Assembly (NCBI GenBank): GCA_001464475.1
Contig: LNDX01000003.1
Location: forward strand, 62,001-126,000
Direction of reading: 5' to 3'
From: Flavobacteriaceae bacterium Ga0077528
GTDB taxonomy: Bacteria > Bacteroidota > Bacteroidia > Flavobacteriales > Flavobacteriaceae
DNA length: 64,000 nucleotides
Part shown: positions 52,708-61,823 of the stretch, piece after piece
How positions within the stretch are numbered: the stretch's first letter is position 1
Layout: each line of letters opens with the position of its first letter
Translations under genes and position numbers: made by a program
The notes under the pieces: model-generated
What the model saw: the letters and a program-made list of their open reading frames with translations, nothing else
What the model was told of the DNA's origin: nothing
Databases searched by the model: none

Positions 52708-54132
52708 TCAATTCTTCTTTAATAGAACATCTTTAGAAATTTTAACTTGATTGATTTGGTTTTTGCCTTCTACTGCTGATATGTAATATAATATTTCATT
52801 TTTTTCATCATAAAAAGGTTGTCCATCAAATTCGGCTGAGTTGATTTTGCTTCCTAAATTTATTGGTTCACTCCAGTTTTTCCAAGTATCATCTTGTCTA
52901 TACGATACAAAAATATCGTGATTCCCTAGCGTGCTAAATCCATTGGAAGCAAATAATAATGTTTTTCCATCAGATAATAATTGAGGTGTAAAATCATCAT
53001 TTGCACTATTTATGACTTTACCCATATTTTGCAACATGCCATAAGTTCCGTCTTCTTTTTTATTGGCAAAATAAAGATCGACACCGCCTTGAGTAAAATC
53101 GGTTTCAACAGCTATTATCAATGTTTTACTATCATTAGTCATAGTTGCATCTGCAAAATCTCCATAACTGTTGTAAGCAGCTACTTTTATTTGTCCTTGA
53201 GATTGAGGTTTCCCATCTACCAAATTAAAAATTTCAAATCCAGTACTATTTGAACCTGGAGTATAGGTTGAACCACCTTTTAAAACAAAACTTGAATTAA
53301 CAACATCAACAAAATTATAATAATCACCAGAATTTAATTGGGATTCTACTTGTTTATTCGTCCACGAATCTCCTTTTTTTGAATAAGATATAATTTCCTC
53401 TTTATCTGATATATTTATTGATGCATACAATTTATTTCCGTCTTCAGAAATACAAACTGTTGAAGGAATAACCTCTGCTAAATCAACTTTTCGAACATTA
53501 GGTAAATTTTCAAAATCAGGTTTTGAATTTATGCTAACTTCAATTGGAGTTTCAGAATCTGAAATTCCTATAGCGTCAATTTGTTTTTGACCAGGTAATA
53601 GTGCGAAATTAAATTCTACTTTAACAGCAATTACTCCCGAAACTGAACTTTCTAATATTGCATATTCAACTCCTGGATTAAAAACGTTGGGAACTTCTTG
53701 AATTTTTCTTCTTTTTCTTCCAAAATAATAAGCTCTGTCTGTATTTAAAGTAGTTCTGTATAATGGTGTTTTATAATTGGGTTTTCTTGACCAAACGTAT
53801 TGAAACTTTTCGCCATCTGTAGAAACTGCAACAGCAACAACACAACCCGCATTAAGATTTTCAAATACAGCAACTTGCTTTACTGTTTGTGCTTTTTCAA
53901 AACCAACAATAACGGTTTCTCTTCCATCTAAAGCATTTTTGGGTGTCCATGCATTTCCGCTGTAACCTCCTTGCGGAAATACATCTGGTTTTCCTAAAAT
54001 CCTTTTGATTCCGAATTGTTTTCCGCCTAAATCAGAAGAAAATTTTATCAACTTAGATGCCCATTGAACCTGTTGAGCATTAACAGAAAATAAAGTAAAC
54101 AAAATAGCGGATAGATATAGATATTTTTTCAT
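52708..54132 (-). CDS. Secreted PD40-type propeller protein
   Basis: A 474-residue protein with a signal peptide (MKKYLYLSAILFTLFSVNAQ). Residues of about 30-180 form a beta-domain containing NALDGRETVIVGFEKAQTVKQVAVFEN, reminiscent of discoidin-like ligand-binding domains. Residues 210-470 are WD40-like PD40 repeats (PSTVCISEDGNKLYASI; ADATMTNDSKTLIIAV; DDFTPQLLSDGKTLLFASNGFSTLGNHDIFVS; GQPFYDEKNEILYYIS). Such propellers usually precede an OmpA-like domain in flavobacterial envelope proteins, but none is present here. The protein may be a periplasmic partner. It is followed by DUF4230 after 31 bp, so the two probably form an operon. Confidence 0.82.
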   Translation of the reverse strand: MKKYLYLSAILFTLFSVNAQQVQWASKLIKFSSDLGGKQFGIKRILGKPDVFPQGGYSGNAWTPKNALDGRETVIVGFEKAQTVKQVAVFENLNAGCVVAVAVSTDGEKFQYVWSRKPNYKTPLYRTTLNTDRAYYFGRKRRKIQEVPNVFNPGVEYAILESSVSGVIAVKVEFNFALLPGQKQIDAIGISDSETPIEVSINSKPDFENLPNVRKVDLAEVIPSTVCISEDGNKLYASINISDKEEIISYSKKGDSWTNKQVESQLNSGDYYNFVDVVNSSFVLKGGSTYTPGSNSTGFEIFNLVDGKPQSQGQIKVAAYNSYGDFADATMTNDSKTLIIAVETDFTQGGVDLYFANKKEDGTYGMLQNMGKVINSANDDFTPQLLSDGKTLLFASNGFSTLGNHDIFVSYRQDDTWKNWSEPINLGSKINSAEFDGQPFYDEKNEILYYISAVEGKNQINQVKISKDVLLKKN

Positions 54133-54248
54133 ATGTTTAAATTTTATTTTTTTAGAGGTAACATATGGTATCGCCTATTTAATCATTGGTGTTTGTTTGC
54201 AACAAACTTTTTGTTAGTGGCGATTTCATAATTATTTCATTTAAAAAA

Positions 54249-54273
54249 TGGGCTGCAACAAAGTCACAGCCCA
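54249..54273 (-). terminator. Terminator after the PQQ-like propeller gene
   Basis: A 7-bp stem TGGGCTG/CAGCCCA with an 11-base loop lies 22 bases past the stop, followed on the minus strand by six T. Confidence 0.8.
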
Positions 54274-54294
54274 AGCAACAAAGTGTAATAACCT

Positions 54295-56109
54295 CTAATT
54301 ATTTACTTTGATTTTTTCTACTTTTTTACCTTTGAAAGCGAAGATGAATTCACCATCAGAAGTAATGTCGATTCCGCTACCATATTTTGGGCTTCCTCCT
54401 TTACCTTTAGATTGAACAGACCCTTTGGTTTCTCCATTAGTCATATCAATTCCGTAAATAATGTTTTTGCTATTTCTTTGATCTCTTAGATAATAATTAC
54501 CTTCAATTTCATAGAAGAAATCAACACCTCTAATTTTGTCTGTTGCATAAGCTCTTGAACCATCTTTTTTGTTGTAAGAAGCTAATCCTTTTTCAGAAAG
54601 CACAACTACTTTATCACCAAAATCAATTACATCAGATGCTTTTCCTACTCCTGCATCATTGTGTTTTACATCAAATAATTGTTTTCCTGAAGCGATATCA
54701 TATCCGTAAAACTCATCACCATCACCAACAAAAGCTGTTTTATCTTGATCAATAATTATATCAGTAATTCTCTTATCGAATTTTTCAGAACGCCATGACG
54801 TTAAACCTGTTTTATCATCGATTGCCAAAACTCCATTTTTTTGAGCTTTATAATCCCAGTAGATGTATGGTACGCTTTCTCTGTAAGTTCCACCCATTGG
54901 AGATGATCTTGTTTCCATTCTATATTCTTGAACTTGAACTTTACCTCCAATTTGAAGCATGATTTTATCTCCAGTTTTGTATAAGTTTGGCATACTAAAA
55001 GCTCCTGTAATTTTTTCTGATGCCCATAATAATTTACCAGATTCTAAATCGTGTTTTTCAACATATTTAGTTCTATCTCTTGTACCTAACATCACTAAAT
55101 AAACTGCATTTTCTTCAAATACTGGATCAGCAATAGTTCTGTAATATTTTTTGTTTGTTGAATTTGAGAACAAACCTTTTCCACCATCCATATCGTTTTC
55201 ATAGATAGCTTCCCAAAGTTTTTGACCATTATTGATATTATAAACCTGAAGACCATTTAGATACATATAAATTTTATCGCCTTTTATCCATAAATCTAGA
55301 ATAGCTCTTCTTGTAACCAATTCTTTCTCAACTGTTCCCAAGAAAGTTGCATCCCAAAGGACTTCACCATTTACAGCATTAATTTTCACTAACTGATTTT
55401 TGAATCCAGCGAATAAAGCTCCTAAAGCTGTTGGTTTGAAGTTCACCATGATAATTTCGTTTCTTTTAGCATCGTAAATATATTTTCCAACACCACCTTT
55501 AAAACGATTAGTTTCCCAAACTTTTTCACCAGTATTGGCTTTTACTAATATTACTGAAGCCTTTTGAGAAATTAAAAAAGCGTCCAACTCTGAAATGTAT
55601 TTTACAGTTTCCAACTCACCTTGATCTGCTCCATCTTCTGATTTTGTTCCTTTAGGCATCAAGTTTTGATATTCTTCAGAATTCCATAACTCTTTTCCAG
55701 TTGCAATATCTAAAACAGCTACTCTATCAGTTCCCATTTTTCTTTCGTCAAATAAAAACAAGTAACCACCTTTCTGTTTCCAAATAACATATTGGTATTC
55801 ACTTTTATTAGTTTTATTTGTGGTAAGTTTTTTATAATCACCGCTCCATAACATTTTTCCGTTGGCATCTAATACTGTAGCAGAATTGTCATCTGTACCA
55901 AGAATATAAGAACCATCACCATCATTTACTGCCAATCTACTAGCTTTGTTATCAAATTCTGATTCCCAAACTGTAGAGAAATTTCCTGATTTTTTACCAG
56001 CCGATTTTCCACCGCCAGTTACTTTGCCTAATAATTTTCCAAATTGTGCATTGGATTGCAATGTTCCCATCATACAAATGGAAAGCATTAAAATTGATAA
56101 TTTTTTCAT
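54295..56109 (-). CDS. Secreted PQQ-like beta-propeller repeat protein
   Basis: A 604-residue protein with a signal peptide (MKKLSILMLSICMMGTLQSNAQ) and then a Gly/Lys-rich linker (LLGKVTGGGKSAGKKSG). The remainder is a propeller of PQQ-like repeats: VAVLDIATGKELWNSEEYQN; VILVKANTGEKVWETNRFKGG; VKINAVNGEVLWDATFLG; VYNINNGQKLWEAIYE; KHDLESGKLLWASEKIT; AIDDKTGLTSWRSEKFD; GYDIASGKQLFDVKHN. There is no quinoprotein-dehydrogenase active-site pattern that I can recognise, so a binding or scaffold role is more likely. It lies 26 bp behind a small secreted protein and is read from promoter E. Confidence 0.87.
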   Translation of the reverse strand: MKKLSILMLSICMMGTLQSNAQFGKLLGKVTGGGKSAGKKSGNFSTVWESEFDNKASRLAVNDGDGSYILGTDDNSATVLDANGKMLWSGDYKKLTTNKTNKSEYQYVIWKQKGGYLFLFDERKMGTDRVAVLDIATGKELWNSEEYQNLMPKGTKSEDGADQGELETVKYISELDAFLISQKASVILVKANTGEKVWETNRFKGGVGKYIYDAKRNEIIMVNFKPTALGALFAGFKNQLVKINAVNGEVLWDATFLGTVEKELVTRRAILDLWIKGDKIYMYLNGLQVYNINNGQKLWEAIYENDMDGGKGLFSNSTNKKYYRTIADPVFEENAVYLVMLGTRDRTKYVEKHDLESGKLLWASEKITGAFSMPNLYKTGDKIMLQIGGKVQVQEYRMETRSSPMGGTYRESVPYIYWDYKAQKNGVLAIDDKTGLTSWRSEKFDKRITDIIIDQDKTAFVGDGDEFYGYDIASGKQLFDVKHNDAGVGKASDVIDFGDKVVVLSEKGLASYNKKDGSRAYATDKIRGVDFFYEIEGNYYLRDQRNSKNIIYGIDMTNGETKGSVQSKGKGGSPKYGSGIDITSDGEFIFAFKGKKVEKIKVNN

Positions 56110-56135
56110 TGTTAAATAATGTTTAGAGGTTGTTG

Positions 56136-56507
56136 TTAAAAGGTTACTGTGTAACGAATTTTATATCGTTGTTGTTTTTGAAGTTTGAATTGAAATTTGT
56201 GATCTAAAATGTAAGATGACATAAAATTGATAAAGTCAATATTCTTTATATCGCTATCAACTTTGAAGAAAGTAGCAACTTTACCATTTTGAACTACACT
56301 AATATCAATTACCATAGTTCCTTTTACGTCGGCAAATTTTTTGTTTTTCTTTTTTGTAAATTCTTGTGATTGAAATACTTCATCAATTTCCTTTGTTACA
56401 GTTTCTGCAACGACTTCTTCATCAGTTAAAACTGGTTTTTGAGCATTGATTGCAGGAGAAATTAATAGTAAGAATGTTAATCCGAAAACAAGTCTGATTA
56501 TACGCAT
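56136..56507 (-). CDS. Small secreted protein of unknown function, first gene of the PQQ-propeller operon
   Basis: A 123-residue protein with a signal peptide (MRIIRLVFGLTFLLLISPAINAQ). The mature part is a small alpha/beta domain (DVKGTMVIDISVVQNGKVATFFKVDSDIKNIDFINFMSSYILDHKFQFKLQKQQRYKIRYTVTF), whose strand order recalls the TonB C-terminal/energy-transducer fold used in isolated form by secreted proteins. That resemblance is weak. It is cotranscribed with the propeller protein under promoter E of the putative NarL-type regulon. Confidence 0.72.
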   Translation of the reverse strand: MRIIRLVFGLTFLLLISPAINAQKPVLTDEEVVAETVTKEIDEVFQSQEFTKKKNKKFADVKGTMVIDISVVQNGKVATFFKVDSDIKNIDFINFMSSYILDHKFQFKLQKQQRYKIRYTVTF

Positions 56508-56532
56508 GACTAATTTGTTTAATGTTACAAGG

Positions 56533-56580
56533 CAAACTTATAACTTAAACAAATCGAGGGAAATACGAAAAAATACGTAT
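56533..56580 (-). promoter_or_regulatory. NarL-type regulon promoter E (small secreted protein and PQQ-propeller operon)
   Basis: ATACG-N8-CGTAT at 56563-56580 lies 22 bp from the -7 box TAAGTTTG (56533-56540, minus strand). The near edge is 56 bp from the ATG at 56507. The site abuts the stop codon of the GSCFA gene. Confidence 0.78.
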
Positions 56581-56581
56581 T

Positions 56582-57532
56582 TTAACTAAAATGCAAGAAT
56601 GGCAATTTTTGCTGAAGTTGTTCTATTTTAGCTTCAAGGTTGGCTAAAAATTTTTGATGACTTTCAGAATTTGGATTGAATGGTCTGTGTTTTAAAGCTC
56701 TTTGAATTTCACAAACTTGATTCATTAATCCGAATTCACTTTCAGAAACGTAATTTTCGAAGAATTTTATCCAAATATAATCGATAGCCAATTGACTTGG
56801 ATGTAGCATATCATCGGCATAAAAACGATAATCACGAAGTTCGTCCATCATAATTTCGTAGGAAGGAAAATAGATTGCAGATTGCAGATTGCAGATTGCA
56901 GATTGTAAAGCAGTAATCAAATGCGCTTTGCTTCTTTGGTTTTCAACAAATCCATCTTTGATATGTCGCACAGGCGAAATCGTAAAAATAAAATTACAAT
57001 TTGGATTAATTTTCTGAATTAAATTGATTGAATTCTCAATTGATTTTTCAATAATTTCTACAGATAAAATTTCTTTGTCAAATTGATTTTGTGGTACTTT
57101 ATGGCAGTTTGCTACAATTTTATTTGACGCTTTATGTCTATAAACCCAAGACGTTCCGTAAGTAATAATAAAATGAGATGCTTCTATAATTTGAGTTCTA
57201 AAAAGATGTAGAACTCTATTCAAATTTTGTACTATTAACTCTGAAGATGTATCACTTAAAAGGGAATGAACCTCATAACAATGCCATAAATCATTATGAA
57301 AAAAAATGTCATTTTCTGTAAACTCAATTTTATTTACAGCTCTGTTTATAAGATTTTCAATAGATATTGGATTGAAAATTATTCCAAAAGGATTTACAGA
57401 ATTCTGAAACTTAAAATACTCGAATTTTTCTCCCATATTCTCAGCAAAACACGAACCAATAGAAATAATTTTAGAGTTATAATCTATAGGATTTTGATAT
57501 TTATTGATTGGAACTTTGGTAGTGAAATTCAT
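56582..57532 (-). CDS. GSCFA domain-containing protein
   Basis: A 316-residue SGNH-hydrolase-like protein. The name-giving motif is SIGSCFAENMGEKFEYFKF (about 25-43). ITYGTSWVYRHK, TISPVRHIKDGFVENQRSKAHLI and MMDELRDYRFYADDMLHPSQLAIDYIW are the other family blocks, the last with the Asp/His pair. Substrate is unknown, though plant and bacterial relatives are linked to cell-wall or glycan acylation. Odd point: residues of about 209-220 (QSAICNLQSAIY) are encoded by five tandem heptamers (56872-56906). A change in unit number would shift the frame. Confidence 0.9.
   Translation of the reverse strand: MNFTTKVPINKYQNPIDYNSKIISIGSCFAENMGEKFEYFKFQNSVNPFGIIFNPISIENLINRAVNKIEFTENDIFFHNDLWHCYEVHSLLSDTSSELIVQNLNRVLHLFRTQIIEASHFIITYGTSWVYRHKASNKIVANCHKVPQNQFDKEILSVEIIEKSIENSINLIQKINPNCNFIFTISPVRHIKDGFVENQRSKAHLITALQSAICNLQSAIYFPSYEIMMDELRDYRFYADDMLHPSQLAIDYIWIKFFENYVSESEFGLMNQVCEIQRALKHRPFNPNSESHQKFLANLEAKIEQLQQKLPFLHFS
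56872..56906. repeat. Heptamer array AGATTGC x4-5 inside the GSCFA coding sequence
   Basis: Four exact AGATTGC copies and one AGATTGT follow directly on one another within the reading frame, about two thirds into the gene. Confidence 0.9.
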
Positions 57533-57550
57533 TTACGTGTGAAAAAAAAA

Positions 57551-58144
57551 TTAATTAGTCGCTTTTTTTTCTTTTTTGCTTTTCTTTTTGCTTTCTTTTT
57601 CTAATTTTTTTTCTTCTTTCTTAGCGGCAATTTCCAATTTCTTTTTTTCTATTTCTGCATTTCTTTTTTGAATTGAAACATTTAAACCAGTAATAGTTTG
57701 AGAAGATGATTCAATTTTTTTATTGTTTTTAGCAATCTTAGCATTTAATTTTTCAATCTTTTTTTCAATTTTTTCAGATGCCTCTTTATCTTGGCTTTGA
57801 CTTAAATCATTTTTTAACTGCGCAACCTCTTGAGCCATTTCGGCATTTTTGGCTACTTTTTTATCTTTTTTTAGAATTTCTTTTTTTAATAAATCCTCTG
57901 CTGATATCTGATTTCTTTGCATTTGCATCATCATTCTCATTTGTTGTTGCTGCATTTGCATTTGTCGTTGTTGCATTCTCATTTGATTTTGTTGCTGCAT
58001 TCTCATTTGATCTTGCTGCCTCATAATTTGCTGATTTTGTTGCATATTACGCATGTTATTCTGCATATGAAAATTGTTGTTGCCTTGTGAAAAAGCAGCA
58101 TTTACAAATAAAAAAAACAATGCTATTCTTAGTATATTTTTCAT
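57551..58144 (-). CDS. Secreted Gln/Met-rich coiled-coil protein
   Basis: A 197-residue protein with a signal peptide (MKNILRIALFFLFVNAAFSQ). Residues 22-85 are almost only Gln, Met, Arg and Asn (NNMRNMQQNQQIMRQQDQMR; QMQMQQQQMRMMMQMQRNQ). Residues 90-197 are a Lys/Glu-rich helix with heptads (EVAQLKNDLSQSQDKEASEKIEKKIEKLNAKIAKNNKKIESS...AKKEEKKLEKESKKKSKKEKKA). The Met-rich part could bind copper or form an extended bundle, but no family is recognised. The low-complexity composition makes any function speculative. It precedes the GSCFA gene by 18 bp. Confidence 0.72.
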   Translation of the reverse strand: MKNILRIALFFLFVNAAFSQGNNNFHMQNNMRNMQQNQQIMRQQDQMRMQQQNQMRMQQRQMQMQQQQMRMMMQMQRNQISAEDLLKKEILKKDKKVAKNAEMAQEVAQLKNDLSQSQDKEASEKIEKKIEKLNAKIAKNNKKIESSSQTITGLNVSIQKRNAEIEKKKLEIAAKKEEKKLEKESKKKSKKEKKATN

Positions 58145-58183
58145 TTTTATTTAATTATAAGTGATTTTTATTTTGTTAGTTTT

Positions 58184-60820
58184 TTAGACTAAAAAAGTAA
58201 CCACTTTCTCCAAAGCTTCCTTAATTCCGTTTACATTTTTCCCTTTTCCAGATGCGAAGAACGGTTGTCCTCCACCATTTCCATCGATGTACTTACCTAA
58301 TTCTCTGATTACATTTCCTGCATTTAATGATTTTTCTGCAACCAATTCTTTTGAAATGTAGCAGTGAATATTAGGAGCGTCATCTTCAACCGAAGCTAAA
58401 AACACGAATGAATTTGGTTTAGATGTTCCAATAGCTTGAGCTAAATCTTTAGTGGAACTCATTGACAAATCAACTTGTTTTGCTAAAAAGTTAATTCCGT
58501 TTATTTCTTGAAAATCTGCAAGTAAATTGTCTTTTAATCCATCCACTTTTTCTTTTAATAACTGCTCAATTTGTTTTTTCAACTTCACATTATCATCTTG
58601 CAATGAAGCAACCGATTTCAAAATATCTTGTGGGTTTTTCAATGTTTCTTTAATCTCTGCCAAAGTACTTTCTTGATTTTTGTAGAAATCTTTCACAGCA
58701 TCACCAGTAATTGCTTCAATACGACGAATTCCGGCAGCAACGGCACCTTCTGAAATGATTTTGAAATGCCAAATATCTGCAGTATTTTTTACGTGAATTC
58801 CACCACAAAGTTCTTTGCTTTCGCCAAATTCAATCATTCTTACTGAATCACCATATTTTTCTCCAAACAAAGCCATTGCGCCTTTATCTAACGCTTCTTG
58901 AATTGGAATATTTCTATATTCTTGCAATTGCAATTGTGCCTCGATTTGCTCATTTACACTTGCTTCAACCTGACGTAATTCTTCATCCGAAACTTTAGAG
59001 AAATGCGAAAAGTCGAAACGCAAGTAATTTGGATTTACCAACGAACCTTTTTGCTCGACATGAGTTCCAAGAATATTTCTCAAAGCCAAATGCATCAAAT
59101 GCGTAGCCGAATGATTTTTGGAAGTTGATGTTCTTAAATCTGTGTTTACTTTTGCTACAAATCCAGCTTCAAGATTCTCAGGAAGTTGTTTTGCAAAATG
59201 TAATATTAAGTTGTTCTCTTTCTTGGTATCAATGATATCAATGGTTTCGTTTGCAGAAACTAAAGTTCCTTTATCACCAACTTGTCCTCCACCTTCAGGA
59301 TAAAAAGGTGTGTTGTCTAAAACTATTTGATATAAAACTCCATCTTTTTTAGAATCTACTTTACGAATTCTAGTGATTTTTACTTCGTTTTTGGTTTGGT
59401 CATAACCAACGAATGTTTCCACATTTCCTGGAATTAAAACCGACCAATCTTCAGTTGAAACTTCTGATGCTGCACGAGAACGCGCTTTTTGCTTTTGTAA
59501 TTCAGATTCGAAATCTGATTCGTTATATGAAAATCCTTTTTCTTTTAAAATTAAAGCTGTTAAATCTTTTGGAAATCCGAAAGTATCGTACAATTCAAAA
59601 ACTTTTGCACCTGAAACTTCTTTTCCACTAGTTTCAGCAACTACTTTATCCAATAATTGTAATCCTTGATCTAAAGTTCTTAAAAACGAAGCTTCTTCTT
59701 CACGAATTACGTTAGTAACCAATTGTTGTTGTGATTTAATTTCTGGGAAAAATTCACCCATTTGATTAGCTAAAACTTCAACTAATTTATTGATGAAAGG
59801 TTCTTTTGTATTCAAAAATGTAAATCCGTAACGAATGGCACGACGTAAAATTCTACGAATTACATAACCTGCACCAGTGTTAGATGGTAATTGTCCGTCA
59901 GCAATTGCAAACGCAACGGCACGAACGTGATCAACAATTACACGAATAGCTATGTTGGTTTTATTTTGTTCTTCTGAAACGTTTTTAACTTCGTTTGAAG
60001 TATATTTTAATCCTGTAATTTGTTCAATTTTTTCGATTAGAGGAGTGAAAACATCCGTATCATAATTGGAAGTTACATTTTGCATTGCCATACACAAACG
60101 CTCAAATCCCATTCCTGTATCAACGTGTTGCGCTGGTAATTTTTCTAAACTTCCATCCGCTTTTCGATTGAATTCCATGAAAACGTTGTTCCAAATTTCA
60201 ACCACTTGCGGATGATCGGCATTTACTAAACTTCTTCCAGAAACTGTAGCTCTTTCCGCGTCGGTTCTTAAATCGATATGAATTTCTGAACATGGACCAC
60301 ACGGACCTTGATCGCCCATTTCCCAGAAGTTATCTTTTTTATTTCCAAGAATGATACGATCTTCTGGAACGTATTGTTTCCAAATATCCCAAGCTTCTTG
60401 GTCGAAAGCAACATTTTCTGCAGGATTTCCTTCAAATACAGAAACATACAAACGGTCTTTATCCAATTTTAAAACTTCTGTAAGAAATTCCCAAGCCCAA
60501 TCCAATGCTTCTTTCTTGAAATAATCTCCAAAAGACCAATTTCCAAGCATTTCGAACATAGTGTGATGATAAGTATCAAAACCTACATCTTCAAGATCAT
60601 TGTGCTTTCCTGAAACACGAAGACATTTTTGCGTATCGGCAATTCTTGGACTTTTTGGAGTTCCGTTTCCTAAAAAGTATTCTTTGAATTGCGCCATTCC
60701 TGAGTTGTTAAACATCAAGGTTGGATCGTCTTTAAGCACAATTGGTGCCGATGGAACAATTAAATGTCCTTTTGATTCAAAGAAATTGAGATAAGCTTTT
60801 CTAATGTCTTGCGATTTCAT
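58184..60820 (-). CDS. alaS: Alanine--tRNA ligase
   Basis: An 878-residue class II aminoacyl-tRNA synthetase of normal length. The catalytic core has motif 1 (near [19 protein letters not shown]), motif 2 ([18 protein letters not shown]) and a motif 3 region with AAINQ-like [15 protein letters not shown]. The editing domain has [12 protein letters not shown] and the C-terminal zinc Cys in [17 protein letters not shown]-Ala domain ends the protein ([31 protein letters not shown]). It charges tRNA-Ala in the cytoplasm. A housekeeping gene placed between unrelated genes, with no repeat or regulatory motif visible upstream. Confidence 0.98.
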   Translation of the reverse strand: MKSQDIRKAYLNFFESKGHLIVPSAPIVLKDDPTLMFNNSGMAQFKEYFLGNGTPKSPRIADTQKCLRVSGKHNDLEDVGFDTYHHTMFEMLGNWSFGDYFKKEALDWAWEFLTEVLKLDKDRLYVSVFEGNPAENVAFDQEAWDIWKQYVPEDRIILGNKKDNFWEMGDQGPCGPCSEIHIDLRTDAERATVSGRSLVNADHPQVVEIWNNVFMEFNRKADGSLEKLPAQHVDTGMGFERLCMAMQNVTSNYDTDVFTPLIEKIEQITGLKYTSNEVKNVSEEQNKTNIAIRVIVDHVRAVAFAIADGQLPSNTGAGYVIRRILRRAIRYGFTFLNTKEPFINKLVEVLANQMGEFFPEIKSQQQLVTNVIREEEASFLRTLDQGLQLLDKVVAETSGKEVSGAKVFELYDTFGFPKDLTALILKEKGFSYNESDFESELQKQKARSRAASEVSTEDWSVLIPGNVETFVGYDQTKNEVKITRIRKVDSKKDGVLYQIVLDNTPFYPEGGGQVGDKGTLVSANETIDIIDTKKENNLILHFAKQLPENLEAGFVAKVNTDLRTSTSKNHSATHLMHLALRNILGTHVEQKGSLVNPNYLRFDFSHFSKVSDEELRQVEASVNEQIEAQLQLQEYRNIPIQEALDKGAMALFGEKYGDSVRMIEFGESKELCGGIHVKNTADIWHFKIISEGAVAAGIRRIEAITGDAVKDFYKNQESTLAEIKETLKNPQDILKSVASLQDDNVKLKKQIEQLLKEKVDGLKDNLLADFQEINGINFLAKQVDLSMSSTKDLAQAIGTSKPNSFVFLASVEDDAPNIHCYISKELVAEKSLNAGNVIRELGKYIDGNGGGQPFFASGKGKNVNGIKEALEKVVTFLV

Positions 60821-60830
60821 TATTTGGTTT

Positions 60831-61688
60831 TTATTTATTTTCTGATATTTTTTTTAATTCTTGTAATGCTAACGGAAACTTTTCGTTCATATAATCAATG
60901 TATTCTGGAACGCAGTCAATTTCGGCAGTTACTGTTGTAATCCCATCAACTTCATTTAGTTTGTAAGTTTCAAAACTTCCTGTCCATTTTTCAGCTTCTG
61001 CGTCAATTGGTAATTCTTTTAAATCTTTTAAATTTCCAATGTGTTTAAAAATGATTAATTTATTTGGAATAAGATAAAAGACATCGCTATACATTCCTTC
61101 AAAACTTGGCGCAATAAAATGAATTCTACTTCCTAGCTCTATTTCGCCTGTAAAATAAGTTCCAGCACAAAATGGCGTTGTCCATTCAGTATAAGATTTT
61201 TTATCCCACATTTTATTCCAAACTGTTTCTGCAGAAGCATTGATTTCTTGAGTAAAAACTATTTTTTTAATTCCGTAAAGGTAGTTTCTCAAATTGGTTT
61301 TTACTAGGGCATTCCAACCCATTTCGTAATTTGCTGGTGTGAAATTTGGTCCAGCATCTGCAAAACTTTCAACACCTTCGTGAGTCAATGTTACTTTTGT
61401 TTTTCCATCAATCTCATCAATATTCCAAGTTAAAACAGAAGTTCCACTAGATTGTTCTGGGTGTGTCCAAGTGTGTTGCAATAATTTATTTTCTTCCACT
61501 TGCAAAATTTCACCTTCGTGAAGATATTCTTTTTTCTCACCTTCATAAAAGGAGAATTTATTTCCAATATTCAAATTGAAATTTGTTATATCAAAATACC
61601 AAATTTTCATAATTTCTGAATTTGTTAATGCTTCCCAAACTTTCGATTTAGTAGCATCGAAAACAGCTTCTACTTTTATTACACCCAT
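60831..61688 (-). CDS. Two-domain SRPBCC (AHSA1-like) protein
   Basis: A 285-residue protein made of two START/Bet v1-type domains. The first (about 1-145) has [26 protein letters not shown] and [38 protein letters not shown]. The second (about 150-285) has [48 protein letters not shown]1-like single domains often bind hydrophobic ligands; here the ligand is unknown. It precedes alaS by 10 bp on the same strand, which allows read-through. Confidence 0.88.
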   Translation of the reverse strand: MGVIKVEAVFDATKSKVWEALTNSEIMKIWYFDITNFNLNIGNKFSFYEGEKKEYLHEGEILQVEENKLLQHTWTHPEQSSGTSVLTWNIDEIDGKTKVTLTHEGVESFADAGPNFTPANYEMGWNALVKTNLRNYLYGIKKIVFTQEINASAETVWNKMWDKKSYTEWTTPFCAGTYFTGEIELGSRIHFIAPSFEGMYSDVFYLIPNKLIIFKHIGNLKDLKELPIDAEAEKWTGSFETYKLNEVDGITTVTAEIDCVPEYIDYMNEKFPLALQELKKISENK

Positions 61689-61750
61689 GACTTAAATATT
61701 AATGCACGAAATTAGTACGATTTAAAAATAAATAATAGTTTAGTTTGAAA

Positions 61751-61823
61751 CATTTCTTAAATTTGTTCGTATAACCATTGTTATTCTTAAAACGATTACA
61801 AAAATAGTATAATTTAAGAAATG
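61751..61823. promoter_or_regulatory. Promoter region of the M23 gene with a 13-bp inverted repeat
   Basis: CATTTCTTAAATT (61751-61763) overlaps a TAAATTTG -7 box (61758-61765). Its exact inverted complement AATTTAAGAAATG (61811-61823) covers the ATG at 61821. The arms are 47 bp apart. A divergent TATTTTTG box for the SRPBCC gene lies at 61799-61806. Confidence 0.5.
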
